A stretch of 64,000 bases of DNA from Patiria pectinifera (lineage: Eukaryota; Echinodermata; Asteroidea; Valvatida; Asterinidae), in the NCBI GenBank assembly GCA_029964075.1, contig CM057150.1, positions 2,108,001 to 2,172,000 of the forward strand. Reading direction: 5' to 3'. The notes beneath the pieces are model-generated. The model did not search any database and was not told the DNA's origin. It was given only the letters and a program-made list of their open reading frames with translations. Both the position numbers and the translations under genes were made by a program. Positions 1-10,542 of this stretch are shown here, piece by piece. Position 1 is the first letter of the stretch; every line of letters begins with the position of its first letter.

Positions 1-2881
1 ATTAGACACACCCTGAAAATATAGACAGAAAATATTAAAAACAATATACACCCATCATGTGAAATGGAAATTATGGTTAAACAATTTGTACCTGACCTTA
101 CAAATACTAGAATTTTCTTTTCAAACTCATTTGTGCCGGTCCCTTTCAGCTTACATAACTTAGGCAGTGGTGATAACACTAGCATGCTTTTATTGAATAG
201 TTATATCACGATTTCCAAAAAAAAAAATCCACTTCACTGAATTTTCTAAGATTACAATTTTTTTTGACACTGCTTGTTTGCAATTGCAATTCGCACCATA
301 GGCTATAGCCTCATATTAAGTATACACTCAACATAGACCATCCCCATAATGTGGCTCAAATACAGAACTTCCTTCATAACATTGTGAGCTGCACAGCAGT
401 TATACTTTATAACAGCATCGTCATCCAAGAAAAATAATATAAGGAAATCGAAATCAGGGTTCTTTTTCCCCCTTCATATTCATGTTTTATCACACGATCC
501 TTTGTCATAATTGCTCCCTCTAATTCATCTAAATCATATTCCTAATTCTATCATACTGTATATCGGGATTAATTGAATCAAACAACACAAAAGATAAAAC
601 TTACCACCTGTGTGGAAGCTTCCAGAACTGGTTCAAACTACATGTACAACCGTTGGACTGCATGCACAGAATACGTTGCATCTGAGTACTCTTGCTGACT
701 TGGCAATATGCATACCAAACTTGACCTCTAGCCTAGGTCATGACCAACCGTCAGTACTGCATATCTACCTTCTGTAAGACTATATGTACATTGTTTTATT
801 GCACGATGCAAATTTTGTTACCACGAATGAGGATACTTATTCTCACCATTACATTATTCTATTAGTGTGCCCAGATTATTGTCAGAAAAATGGTGGTTTG
901 TCTTTGTGCCGTGTAATTAACTGGCCCGATTATGCCAGCACGCAATCAGATTTAATCCTATTGGTTAAGACCTAATATCACGTGGTCATATTTAAACATC
1001 GTGACGCGTACCGTGTTTATCAGGTGTTGAACACAAACAGTTAAATTAATAACTTGAGTTATTATTGGTGTCCTAATTAGTTAATAAACCTTTTTTTAAA
1101 CAAAGTTTTATTCTTTGGGAATAAACAAAATGCTAACTAGTGAAATTGAACAGTTAATACATTTTCTAAAACCCATCTCATAATAACCCTATAGCACTGT
1201 TGAAATTAAACACTAAATGTTTTGTTTAAAAACACAAGATGTGTTTAATTTTGTTACATAGTGTTTAAATCTAAAACAATGCGTTTATTTTTTAAACGTG
1301 TCACGTTCTCGCGTTTTACATGCATAAGTTCGGATCTTAACACAAAATGCACGCTAATGCAATTAAACTCACAGACGCAATAACAGCGCGATCGCGCTGT
1401 CGACGCCTCGAGCTCTGCTCACTGCTCCGATCCCCGGTGCTCCACTCAATTGGTCGCTATACCGCCGACCACCACTAACGGCCCGGACTGCTACCCAAAG
1501 CTGGTCGGTTTCCCCGACGTCGTCCGTTGCCCACCCACGCAATTTACGGCACCTTGAACCACGAGCAACTGAAACCCACGTCCGCCTCTACTGGCTTCTT
1601 AGCACCAACTCACCAAATTCTACACAAGTCCAAAAAGCGCGGCAATCCCACACGAGCTAGTCCGGCTACTGCGCACGCACCCCCAGGTAAATACGCGCTA
1701 GTGCACTACACCGGCTCTTCCAGCCTACGCGCGCGCACCCTAGGTCTAGCGCGCCCGAGCGCAGCAGCGCCCCCAAACTTCAAGCACCGAAGCTACATTT
1801 CGTCACAATATGCATGTCACTTGTGGGTTATTTAATCTCCAAATACACAATGATTGGATTGACTCTTAAGATTTTATATATGTGGCATGACGAGGATACT
1901 GTATTCTTCCCATCACTTTTCCACTAGTAACAGTAAGGTAACACCAACAAAATGTAACTGAACACAATGAATGTGAGGTAACAGAAATAATCAAACCAAA
2001 CATATTTTATTCAAAGGACAACTTGTGCAAACTATTTCATAACTGTGATGTAAAATTCTTTTTAAAATACAACTTTCTCTATATTATCTATCAAAATGAA
2101 GTTTAACAATGCTCAAGAAATCACACATTAAACAAGATCTTTGTCGATGTTTGAGTAAATTTATAGAAAGTAGGATTGTTAATAAACAATTGAGACAACT
2201 AAAACCAAAAAAGGTCCAAGTGGAATGCATTACTGATTAAAATGAAAGAGTAGAGATTGAGCACAGTAAGCCTTACTTCCAGAATTAGAAAGCACTAGAG
2301 TGCTTTCTAATTTTCAGGCCTATTCTAGAAGTCAGAATAAGACCCATTCCAATCATAATGCTCATAATTATTAAATAGGGCCTACTTTAGTTTCAGAAAG
2401 GCCTTTTGAAATGTGAAGTCTAAAGATGGACATTGACACTGAATGATTGATAAACTAAGCCTACCAAGAAATCTTTTGTTTGCCAATTCACCAACATTTT
2501 TAATGTATTTTTAATGACAAATTACCAATTTTGTTTAAGCGCAGAATAATTATTTTTTATGCAGAAGGCGCACATCCAGTGCATTAAATTGTCCAACAAA
2601 ATACAACTAGTAGGAATTAATACCAACATTATACAATAAACATGATAAAAATCAAACATATAACCAATCATGCAGATTCCATGCGAACTTGAACGTTGTT
2701 TTATAAAATTATAATTACCAAAATACATAAGATGTCATCGATGCTCGACTGTGGCAATCAAGAACTGTGTTCAGCTCATCTTCATTGGAGACCCATCCAA
2801 ATGAATGATTGTCCGTTTGGCTTTCCAGCCTGAAGCAGCTGGGCATCCACTCCATCTTACCATGGAGGAATATAAGAACAC
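1..2881. other. Gene-free flank left of the retrotransposon
   Basis: I see no convincing coding exon here. The stretch from about 1380 to 1830 is GC- and CpG-richer than its surroundings, and its 102-codon open frame from 1527 has no recognisable domain. There is a perfect 18-bp palindrome (ACAGCGCGATCGCGCTGT) at about 1383-1400. At 2283-2312 two 14-bp arms are separated by AG, giving a short perfect hairpin. The region ends at the insertion point of the LTR element. Confidence 0.5.
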
Positions 2882-4307
2882 TGTCACACCATGGGTCTGT
2901 TTTTCCCAAGGCGGACATCACAGTGGGTAGTTCTGACTGGGGTGATACAACGCTAGAACAAATTACTATGTTACGACACCAAGAGTTTGCAATGAAAATA
3001 TGAATAATTTAATTAAATTCCAAATGCCTACTTACAATTCTGGATTCCTTTTAATTCCTAAATATTAATATACTTTAAACCCACCACCATTTAATTATGT
3101 ACATCCGTTCCTCGCTCTGTCTGAGGGGGGTCAATGGCACAATGTTGGGACTGGTGCCTCGACTCAGTTACACTTAGCTGTACACTGTAGGACGGTATTT
3201 TGCAGCCAACTGTCTCGACTGGGAGTCACACTTGTGGTCCTCAAACCGCAGTTGTCGTTGCAGCTGTATCCTGGCTCCAGAGTACTCGATGGCTGTCCTG
3301 GCCACTCAGACAGGGGGTTTTCCCACACAGGAGCGTGTCCACGCAGGATGGTATCCACACAGGATGGGATCCACGCAGGACGGTGTCCACACAGGACGGG
3401 TTTCACCAAAGGCGGGGTTCACCACGGACGGGGTTAACCACGGACGGGGTTCACCACGGACGGGGTCCACACAGGACGGGGTTCACCAAAGACGGGGTTC
3501 ACCAAGGACGGTGTCCACACAGGACGGGGTCCACACAGGACGTCACTCGGAGAATATGTGTGATGCAGTTCCATGCAGGAAATTTCCCCAGAGAGTTAGT
3601 TGTCTCTTTGGTGCCACACAGGCTCCAACTCAGGGCCGTGTCCTCTCAGACATGCTGCCCCCCTACGGGGGAACCCTTTTGTTATAAAACAAAGAAATAT
3701 TGCTCTAAGTACACATTTAATATATAACTCATTTTGATAAGATAATTCTCCATCATAGTTTCACCATAGTGGAAATAAAAGGATATTCTGAACCCTACCC
3801 GGTATTTCTAGCCAAATAACCACATTCAGGTAAGTCAAATTTAAATTTCCCTCCAAAATTGCAGCATAGTAAATGGTGACACACAGGGTACCAAAAACAC
3901 TTGATATTCTTACTTTAATTAAATATAATAATGAAAAGAATAAGGTTTAACTTACAGTTTCCTACTGGTAAGTACACACTACGATGGTGCTGATGAGAAA
4001 CACCCAAGGCATAACCTGTAACTGTGCTGTGTAAGCACAGCTCGAATGTACATGTGTTTCCACATTCAAAGCTAGGGTGTGTCTGCCCTGCAGTTCATGC
4101 CTATACACCATGCATTCACTTACACACACTAAATCAGTCAACCATGCCCCAATGAATTAGCATATCTTATCTACATATATATACCTTTGCATTACTCCAT
4201 GCTAAAGAAACCTTCTGGACTTTTCCATTTCCAAAAAAAGGGGGGAAAGAAAAATTAAATTGCAAAGGAAAACTGCATTTGCAGAAATAAAAACACCTCA
4301 TGACAAT
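2882..4307 (-). repeat. 3' LTR (element sense)
   Basis: Nearly identical to 9111-10537. The first 440 bp show no difference that I could find. About 20 differences cluster between roughly 3690 and 3925. It contains a 16-bp minisatellite at 3338-3542. The open frames that cross this LTR on both strands run through the minisatellite and are not genes. Confidence 0.92.
3338..3542. repeat. 16-bp minisatellite inside the LTR
   Basis: About 13 head-to-tail units of 16 bp, with forms such as TCCACACAGGACGGGG and TTCACCACGGACGGGG. The period is not a multiple of three, so the open frames crossing it give different repeats in each frame and are artefacts. The same array, with the same unit order, is at 9565-9769 in the other LTR. 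Confidence 0.9.
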
Positions 4308-4322
4308 ATCCCCCACTTAAGA
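4306..4322 (-). other. Polypurine tract of the retrotransposon
   Basis: In element sense the sequence just before the 3' LTR reads CTTAAGTGGGGGATAT, a short purine-rich run in the place where plus-strand DNA priming occurs in LTR elements. The assignment rests on position and composition. Confidence 0.65.
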
Positions 4323-4376
4323 TGATACTTTTCCAAATCATCAATTTCTGCAATATCAGTTGATTTGACCTGTACT

Positions 4377-7300
4377 TTAAACAGTACATCTACTGAGATA
4401 ATCTGGTCCCACATTTTGGGATCCCTTGACTGCTCTGATTACAAACCTATAAGGTTGTAAACTTAACGCCCAACGCATCACTCGACTGTTGTTGATTTTG
4501 GCCGTGGCCAGGTAAGACAAGGGGTGGTGGTCAGTCTCAAGTATAAATTCTTGACCATACAGGTAGATATGAAACTTGGAAATCGCCCACACAAGCGCCA
4601 AACATTCCTTCTCAATTACCGCGTATGCGCACTCGCGCGGCAACAATTTCCTACTAGCGTAGCACACAGGATGTTTCACGCCATTGCTTTCCTGCATCAA
4701 CACAGCACCGATCCCTATGTCAGACGCATCTGCGGCCAGGATGTAGGTCTTATCTGGGTCAGGAAGGCACAGAATTGGTTCTGTTTCTAAGCGTGACTTA
4801 AGTGTCTGGAATGCCAACTGCTGTGGAGTGTCCCACTTCACTATGTTTGATGCGCCTTTCCTTGTCAAATCAGTAATAGGGGCGGCTATTGCTGCGAAGT
4901 TAGGTACGAACTTTCTGTAGTAACTAGTCAGCCCTATGAATGATCTCACCTCCTTTTTCGTTGTTGGTCTTTCTGCCTGAAGGATTTGTTTCACCTTACC
5001 TGGTTTAGGTTTGATCTCACCTCTTCCAACGATGTGTCCTAGAAACTCCAATGACTGGAACCCCACAAAGCATTTGGATGGCCGTGCCGTCAATCCTGCC
5101 TCTTCCAATCTATGGAACACCTCTGTCAATACCTGTAAATGGACTTCCCAACTTTCAGTAAAGATGAGAATGTCATCAATATAATTCACAACATGATTCA
5201 TATTCTTCAACAGTTTACGCATCATTCTCGAGAAGATGGCTGGGGCATTAATCATTCCAAATGGTAATACTTTAAATTGGAACAAACCTTCAGATGTCAC
5301 AAACGCAGTCTTGGCTTGATCGGCCTCGGCAATTGGGATCTGCCAATATCCTTTGGCTAAGTCTAACTTCGAGAAGAACTTTGCTTTCCCAAGTCTAGCC
5401 ATCAAGTCGTCTGTATTCGGTATGGGTTCTGGGTCAAAGATAGTAATGGCATTGAGCCGCCTGTAGTCAATACAGAACCGGTTGCTGCCATCTGGCTTCT
5501 TGACCAGAACGATTGGTGAAGCATATGGTGACTCAGAAGACTCAATCACGCCTAACTTCAACATTGACTCAATCTCTTGCTTCACTACCTGTCTTGTTGC
5601 ATGTGGCGTCGGGTACGCTCGTGACCGTAGCGGAATATCTGAAGTAAGATGCACTGAATGCTCTATTAGGTGGGTCTTGCCTGGTAGGTCAGATAGAACG
5701 GATCGGCTCTGCTCTAGAATTCGCTGAACATCTGCATGTTGATTGTCACTCAGACTATCCTCAATATGCACATCCTCAAAACCCTCTTTGGCTTCAACTG
5801 GAGGAAGAACAACTTCTGGCAGACCATCTGTATCATCTGGATCCTCCTCAATCAAACCTACTCCTGCAAAACACAAAGCACCCACCATAGACATGTCATC
5901 CTTCTCGCCTCTGTCAACATACAACTTGAGCAAATTGGCGTGATAGGTTCTGTCCTTCTCTGCAACCTGCACCACATAGTCATGCTTTGCCACCTGTCGC
6001 AAAACTGGATACGGACCTGCCCATTGCATCAACAATTTGTTGTGATCGGTTGGCCTCAAGATCAACACCTTGTCACCTACTTTGAAGCGTCTATCTTTAG
6101 CCTTCACATTGTAATACCTTTGATACCGCTTCGATGCTCTGGCCAACTCGTCACGTGCCAACTCGCAAGTAGACTGAAGTCTTTCGCGTAAGTCAAGGAC
6201 ATATTGATATGTTGTCTTCACCTCGTCATCCACCTTTTCTCCTGTCCAGATATCCTGAAGGATGGAGAGGGGCCCCCTTACTGATCGCCCATACATCAAC
6301 TCAAATGGAGAGAACCCAAGGCTCTCTTGTGGTGCCTCACGGTAAGCGAACAACAAAGCTGGGAGGAATCGATCCCAATCCTTGGGTCGTTCCGCACACA
6401 TCCTTCTGAGCATCTTCTTTAAGGTAGCATTAAACCTCTCCACCAGGCCATTGCAGATGGGGTGGTACGGCGTTGTGGTGAGTTGTTTTATGCTGAGAAG
6501 TCGCCCTATCTCCCTCATTACCTCCGACGTGAATTGTGTTCCCATATCGGTCAACACCTCCTCCGGAATTCCCAATCTGGTGTATACCTCAAGTAGGGCT
6601 TCCGCAACTCTCTCGGACTCAATACGGGGTAATGCCACTGCTTCGGGGTACCTGGTTGCATAGTCTACGATGACCAGAATGTAACGATTCTTTCGATCAG
6701 TCATGGGATGAATGGGCCCCACAAGGTCGACGGCGATGCGCTTAAACGGAGTGTCTATGAGCGGCATCTCCCCCAGAGAAACCTTCCCCACCTTGCCTTT
6801 GGAGACGGTCCTCTGACATATATCGCAAGACATGCAAAAGCGTTGAACGTCACTTGACACTCCTGGCCAGTAGAAGTTCATCAACAGCTTATCCGTCATC
6901 TTCTTGACCCCCAGGTGACCAGCTAAGGGAGAATCGTGAGCCAACTTCAGCACTGTATCTCTGTACTCTTGCGGGACTACCAGCTGCTTGATGACCCTCC
7001 CTTGATCCACTTTGGGAGACTGGAACTCTCTGTAAAGTAAACCTTTAGAGTTGACAAACTTGGATACATTTGCCTTACCAGACATCCGAGGCGGTTCCTG
7101 TCTGTCTACATGTCTCCACAACTTGGTCAACGTTGAGTCATGCTGCTGAGCTGATTCGATGTCATCTCGTGAGATAGTCTTCCCATCAGACTTTGCCACC
7201 AGAAGAGGCTTGAAAGTTTTCTCCTTCATCTTCATACTTCGCGTCTCCACGGCTCCACCTGGCTTCTCTTCCAATGCTGCTTCGATTGACTTACTCGATG

Positions 7301-8750
7301 AAGCATGTCGTGCCGGAGGATGCCACTTTTCGTCTGGTGACTGAGGACTCCTGGCTCCTGTAATATTCCCAATGATCAAGTCATACAAAGGTTTATCCAT
7401 GCACAGTGCTTCAATTTTCCCCGAAAAGTAAGGCGTATCGACTTCTATGCATGCCACTGATACCCGCCGCACAGTACCATCCAACAATACACAAGGTTGT
7501 ATACGTCCTACCATCTGATCATCTGTCACTATGTCCCTACGGACCACCACAGTACTACACCCAGTATCTCTCAGAACGGTGACTGGTTGGGACCCTACTA
7601 CTCCCTGCCTTACTGGCATACTCTGTTCCAGGGTACATGCTGCACTAATCAGGGGAAGGGCCTTACCTGTACCAGGGGACATCTGATCCAGTGTTGCCTC
7701 TCCGCAGGATTTCACATCCACCTCCACACATGCTGCACCTGTTTGAGTTGGTCCTTTACTAACCTCCGAGCGTAGCTCCGTGGCTGCCCCCACTTTTGGC
7801 TGGGACGACTTCAACTTAGACTCAGTATGACCTTTTGACCGACAATTTGAAGCAATATGGCCGATCTTGCCACACTGGTAACACCTTCTACTAGCATGAG
7901 GCCTCTCTGCAGTACTGCTGGTTTGTTGGGATGGCTGGCTGGATTTTGGTTTGGTCGAGTCTGCCTTTTTCTTGCCCCACGAGTGTGCCTCCAAATACTG
8001 GTCGGCGATCTCTGTCAACGCTGTGAGTGACTTTGGCTTACGCTCTTTAAGAAATAGAGCAAGGTCCCTCTCTGCTACCTCCAGTATCTGCTCTGACACA
8101 AAGAGATCTAATACATGATCATAAGATTTTTCAATATCACCAAGCTCAATCCATCTCTCCAGATAGCCCTTCAATCTATCGGCAAATTGTCTGAAACGCT
8201 CACCTGATTCACGTTTCGAAGAACGAAACTTCAGTCGAAATCCTTCTTCTGTGAGTCTGAATCTGTTCAAGAGAGAAGCTTTAATTTCATTAAAATCTTT
8301 AGCCTTATCAGCTGGGATCCTAGAGTACACCTCCAATGCCTTACCTTTAAGAAGGGCACTAAGAGCCAGACCCCACTCTTCCTCATGCCATCCACTCAAC
8401 TGGGCGAACTGTTCAAACCTACGAAGATAAGCGTCTAAATCATCTGATTGATCATTGTACACAGGAAGTTTGGGTATTTTAGCAGCATGTGAACCATTGA
8501 ATGTACTGTGTGCGGTTGGCGCTGGGATAGAACGCTGTTCCTCCACTATGCGTAAGTCATAAGCTTTAACTTCGCGCTCATGCAACCGCTCTCTCTGTCT
8601 CTCTTCGCGTTCTAATTTGCGCTCTTCACGTTGCTCTACTTCTTGCTGATGACGCAATGCAGCCTCTTCTCTTTCACGCGCAAATTTAGCTAGTTCGGTT
8701 CCCTCAAGACCTATCTCTTGGCCAAGCCGGATATACTTCTCAAACTCCAT
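4377..8750 (-). CDS. Gag-Pol polyprotein, order Gag-PR-IN-RT-RNase H
   Basis: One uninterrupted 1457-residue frame that codes for both capsid and enzymes, with no gag/pol frameshift or stop. Domains in order: a charged coiled-coil start (about residues 20-75); a capsid whose C-terminal part (about 190-255) resembles the SCAN domain; a CCHC zinc knuckle (CYQCGKIGHIASNC, about 289); an aspartic protease with DTGCS (about 394); the integrase HHCC zinc finger (about 600-643); the integrase core with D, D and E spaced D35E (about 673, 734, 770); a GPY/F-type module (WAGPYPVL, about 912); reverse transcriptase with YIDD (about 1189); RNase H with DASDIGIG (about 1338) and TDHHPL (about 1406). The start ATG at 8750 lies about 360 bp inside the 5' LTR. 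The stop is about 70 bp before the 3' LTR. No envelope frame follows. The protein would drive cytoplasmic particle assembly, reverse transcription and integration. Expression is presumably from the LTR at 9111-10537. Confidence 0.95.
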   Translation of the reverse strand: MEFEKYIRLGQEIGLEGTELAKFAREREEAALRHQQEVEQREERKLEREERQRERLHEREVKAYDLRIVEEQRSIPAPTAHSTFNGSHAAKIPKLPVYNDQSDDLDAYLRRFEQFAQLSGWHEEEWGLALSALLKGKALEVYSRIPADKAKDFNEIKASLLNRFRLTEEGFRLKFRSSKRESGERFRQFADRLKGYLERWIELGDIEKSYDHVLDLFVSEQILEVAERDLALFLKERKPKSLTALTEIADQYLEAHSWGKKKADSTKPKSSQPSQQTSSTAERPHASRRCYQCGKIGHIASNCRSKGHTESKLKSSQPKVGAATELRSEVSKGPTQTGAACVEVDVKSCGEATLDQMSPGTGKALPLISAACTLEQSMPVRQGVVGSQPVTVLRDTGCSTVVVRRDIVTDDQMVGRIQPCVLLDGTVRRVSVACIEVDTPYFSGKIEALCMDKPLYDLIIGNITGARSPQSPDEKWHPPARHASSSKSIEAALEEKPGGAVETRSMKMKEKTFKPLLVAKSDGKTISRDDIESAQQHDSTLTKLWRHVDRQEPPRMSGKANVSKFVNSKGLLYREFQSPKVDQGRVIKQLVVPQEYRDTVLKLAHDSPLAGHLGVKKMTDKLLMNFYWPGVSSDVQRFCMSCDICQRTVSKGKVGKVSLGEMPLIDTPFKRIAVDLVGPIHPMTDRKNRYILVIVDYATRYPEAVALPRIESERVAEALLEVYTRLGIPEEVLTDMGTQFTSEVMREIGRLLSIKQLTTTPYHPICNGLVERFNATLKKMLRRMCAERPKDWDRFLPALLFAYREAPQESLGFSPFELMYGRSVRGPLSILQDIWTGEKVDDEVKTTYQYVLDLRERLQSTCELARDELARASKRYQRYYNVKAKDRRFKVGDKVLILRPTDHNKLLMQWAGPYPVLRQVAKHDYVVQVAEKDRTYHANLLKLYVDRGEKDDMSMVGALCFAGVGLIEEDPDDTDGLPEVVLPPVEAKEGFEDVHIEDSLSDNQHADVQRILEQSRSVLSDLPGKTHLIEHSVHLTSDIPLRSRAYPTPHATRQVVKQEIESMLKLGVIESSESPYASPIVLVKKPDGSNRFCIDYRRLNAITIFDPEPIPNTDDLMARLGKAKFFSKLDLAKGYWQIPIAEADQAKTAFVTSEGLFQFKVLPFGMINAPAIFSRMMRKLLKNMNHVVNYIDDILIFTESWEVHLQVLTEVFHRLEEAGLTARPSKCFVGFQSLEFLGHIVGRGEIKPKPGKVKQILQAERPTTKKEVRSFIGLTSYYRKFVPNFAAIAAPITDLTRKGASNIVKWDTPQQLAFQTLKSRLETEPILCLPDPDKTYILAADASDIGIGAVLMQESNGVKHPVCYASRKLLPRECAYAVIEKECLALVWAISKFHIYLYGQEFILETDHHPLSYLATAKINNSRVMRWALSLQPYRFVIRAVKGSQNVGPDYLSRCTV

Positions 8751-9090
8751 CTTACGTGCTCGAAATGCGGCTGAGCAAACACGCGAATTTGGCTACTCAC
8801 TAATGCTACGCGCAAATCTTTGAGAGGGAAGGCTCGCAATTATATCATCATATTTCAACCACCCTAATACGGGCCAAAAATCCACAAAACGCACAATTTT
8901 AACTTCAAAGCAAAAAAACAAACAGGGGGGGATTTTTAGGATCTACTTGAGATTGACCACGCTCAATAACCCCTGAGTAACTAAGTCCTATTATCTCATT
9001 ATCCTAAAAATCACTTACTCCAACGGTAACCGTCCTAACGTGCACCAACAAAGTCAAAACTTCACTGTGATAAATATTCTGCAATTGGTG

Positions 9091-9108
9091 TTCCCGGACA
9101 AGCCCCCA
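9091..9108 (-). other. Primer-binding site, tRNA-Pro-like
   Basis: In element sense the bases TGGGGGCTTGTCCGGGAA start two bases inside the 5' LTR. They begin with TGG, the complement of the tRNA CCA end, and differ at two positions from the proline-tRNA primer site familiar from gammaretroviruses. A tRNA-Pro primer is therefore likely. The 2-base spacing fits standard integrase end trimming. Confidence 0.85.
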
Positions 9109-9110
9109 TT

Positions 9111-10537
9111 TGTCACACCATGGGTCTGTTTTTCCCAAGGCGGACATCACAGTGGGTAGTTCTGACTGGGGTGATACAACGCTAGAACAAATTACTATGT
9201 TACGACACCAAGAGTTTGCAATGAAAATATGAATAATTTAATTAAATTCCAAATGCCTACTTACAATTCTGGATTCCTTTTAATTCCTAAATATTAATAT
9301 ACTTTAAACCCACCACCATTTAATTATGTACATCCGTTCCTCGCTCTGTCTGAGGGGGGTCAATGGCACAATGTTGGGACTGGTGCCTCGACTCAGTTAC
9401 ACTTAGCTGTACACTGTAGGACGGTATTTTGCAGCCAACTGTCTCGACTGGGAGTCACACTTGTGGTCCTCAAACCGCAGTTGTCGTTGCAGCTGTATCC
9501 TGGCTCCAGAGTACTCGATGGCTGTCCTGGCCACTCAGACAGGGGGTTTTCCACACAGGAGCGTGTCCACGCAGGATGGTATCCACACAGGATGGGATCC
9601 ACGCAGGACGGTGTCCACACAGGACGGGTTTCACCAAAGGCGGGGTTCACCACGGACGGGGTTAACCACGGACGGGGTTCACCACGGACGGGGTCCACAC
9701 AGGACGGGGTTCACCAAAGACGGGGTTCACCAAGGACGGTGTCCACACAGGACGGGGTCCACACAGGACGTCACTCGGAGAATATGTGTGATGCAGTTCC
9801 ATGCAGGAAATTTCCCCAGAGAGTTAGTTGTCTCTTTTGGTGCCACACAGGCTCCAACTCAGGGCCGTGTCCTCTCAGACATGCTAGCCCCTACGGGGGA
9901 ACCCTTTTGTTATAAAACAAAGAAATATTCCTTTAAGTACACATTTAATATAGAACTCATTTTGATACTAAGCTAATTCTTCATCATAATTTCCCCATAG
10001 TGGAAATAAAAAGAATATTCTGAACTCTACACTGTATTTCTAGCCAAATAATCACATGCAGGTAAGTCATCTTTAAATTTCCCTCCAAAATTTCAGCTTA
10101 GTAAATGGTGACACACAGGGTACAAAAACACTTGATATTCTTACTTTAATTAATTATAATAATGAAAAGAATAAGGTTTAACTTACAGTTTCCTACTGGT
10201 AAGTACACACTACGATGGTGCTGATGAGAAACACCCAAGGCATAACCTGTAACTGTGCTGTGTAAGCACAGCTCGAATGTACATGTGTTTCCACATTCAA
10301 AGCTAGGGTGTGTCTGCCCTGCAGTTCATGCCTATACACCATGCATTCACTTACACACACTAAATCAGTCAACCATGCCCCAATGAATTAGCATATCTTA
10401 TCTACATATATATACCTTTGCATTACTCCATGCTAAAGAAACCTTCTGGACTTTTCCATTTCCAAAAAAGGGGGGAAAGTAAAATTAAATTGCAAAGGAA
10501 AACTGCATTTGCAGAAATAAAAACACCTCATGACAAT
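9111..10537 (-). repeat. 5' LTR (element sense)
   Basis: Partner of the LTR at 2882-4307 and the presumed promoter-bearing copy, since the element reads leftward from here. It starts TGTCACACC on the plus strand and ends CATGACAAT just before the AACAC target duplication at 10538-10542. It carries the same 16-bp minisatellite at 9565-9769. Confidence 0.92.
9565..9769. repeat. 16-bp minisatellite inside the second LTR
   Basis: Counterpart of the array at 3338-3542, with the same number and order of units. This fits copying of one LTR from the other during reverse transcription, followed by little change in this part. Confidence 0.9.
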
Positions 10538-10542
10538 AACAC

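Larger units (their letters stand above)
2882..10537 (-). mobile_element. Complete Ty3/gypsy-type LTR retrotransposon, Gmr1-like
   Basis: A 7.66-kb element read on the minus strand. Two direct LTRs of about 1426 bp flank an interior with a primer-binding site, one Gag-Pol frame and a purine-rich tract. The same 5 bases, AACAC, occur at 2877-2881 and 10538-10542, a perfect target duplication. The LTRs begin TGTCA and end near TGACA on the plus strand. The pol order is protease, integrase, reverse transcriptase, RNase H. That is the Ty1/copia-like order inside a gypsy-type polymerase, the hallmark of Gmr1-like elements described in deuterostomes. All catalytic motifs and the full frame are intact, so the copy looks structurally complete, though the LTRs are not identical. 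The exact LTR end is uncertain by 2-3 bases. Confidence 0.93.

Noticed and set aside
1527-1835. 102-codon open frame in a GC-richer stretch
   Set aside because: No domain, no splice context and low-complexity composition; insufficient support for a gene.
3164-3727. Overlapping open frames on both strands (up to 175 codons), repeated at 9393-9976
   Set aside because: They run through the 16-bp minisatellite in the LTRs; the period is not a multiple of three and every frame stays open by chance.
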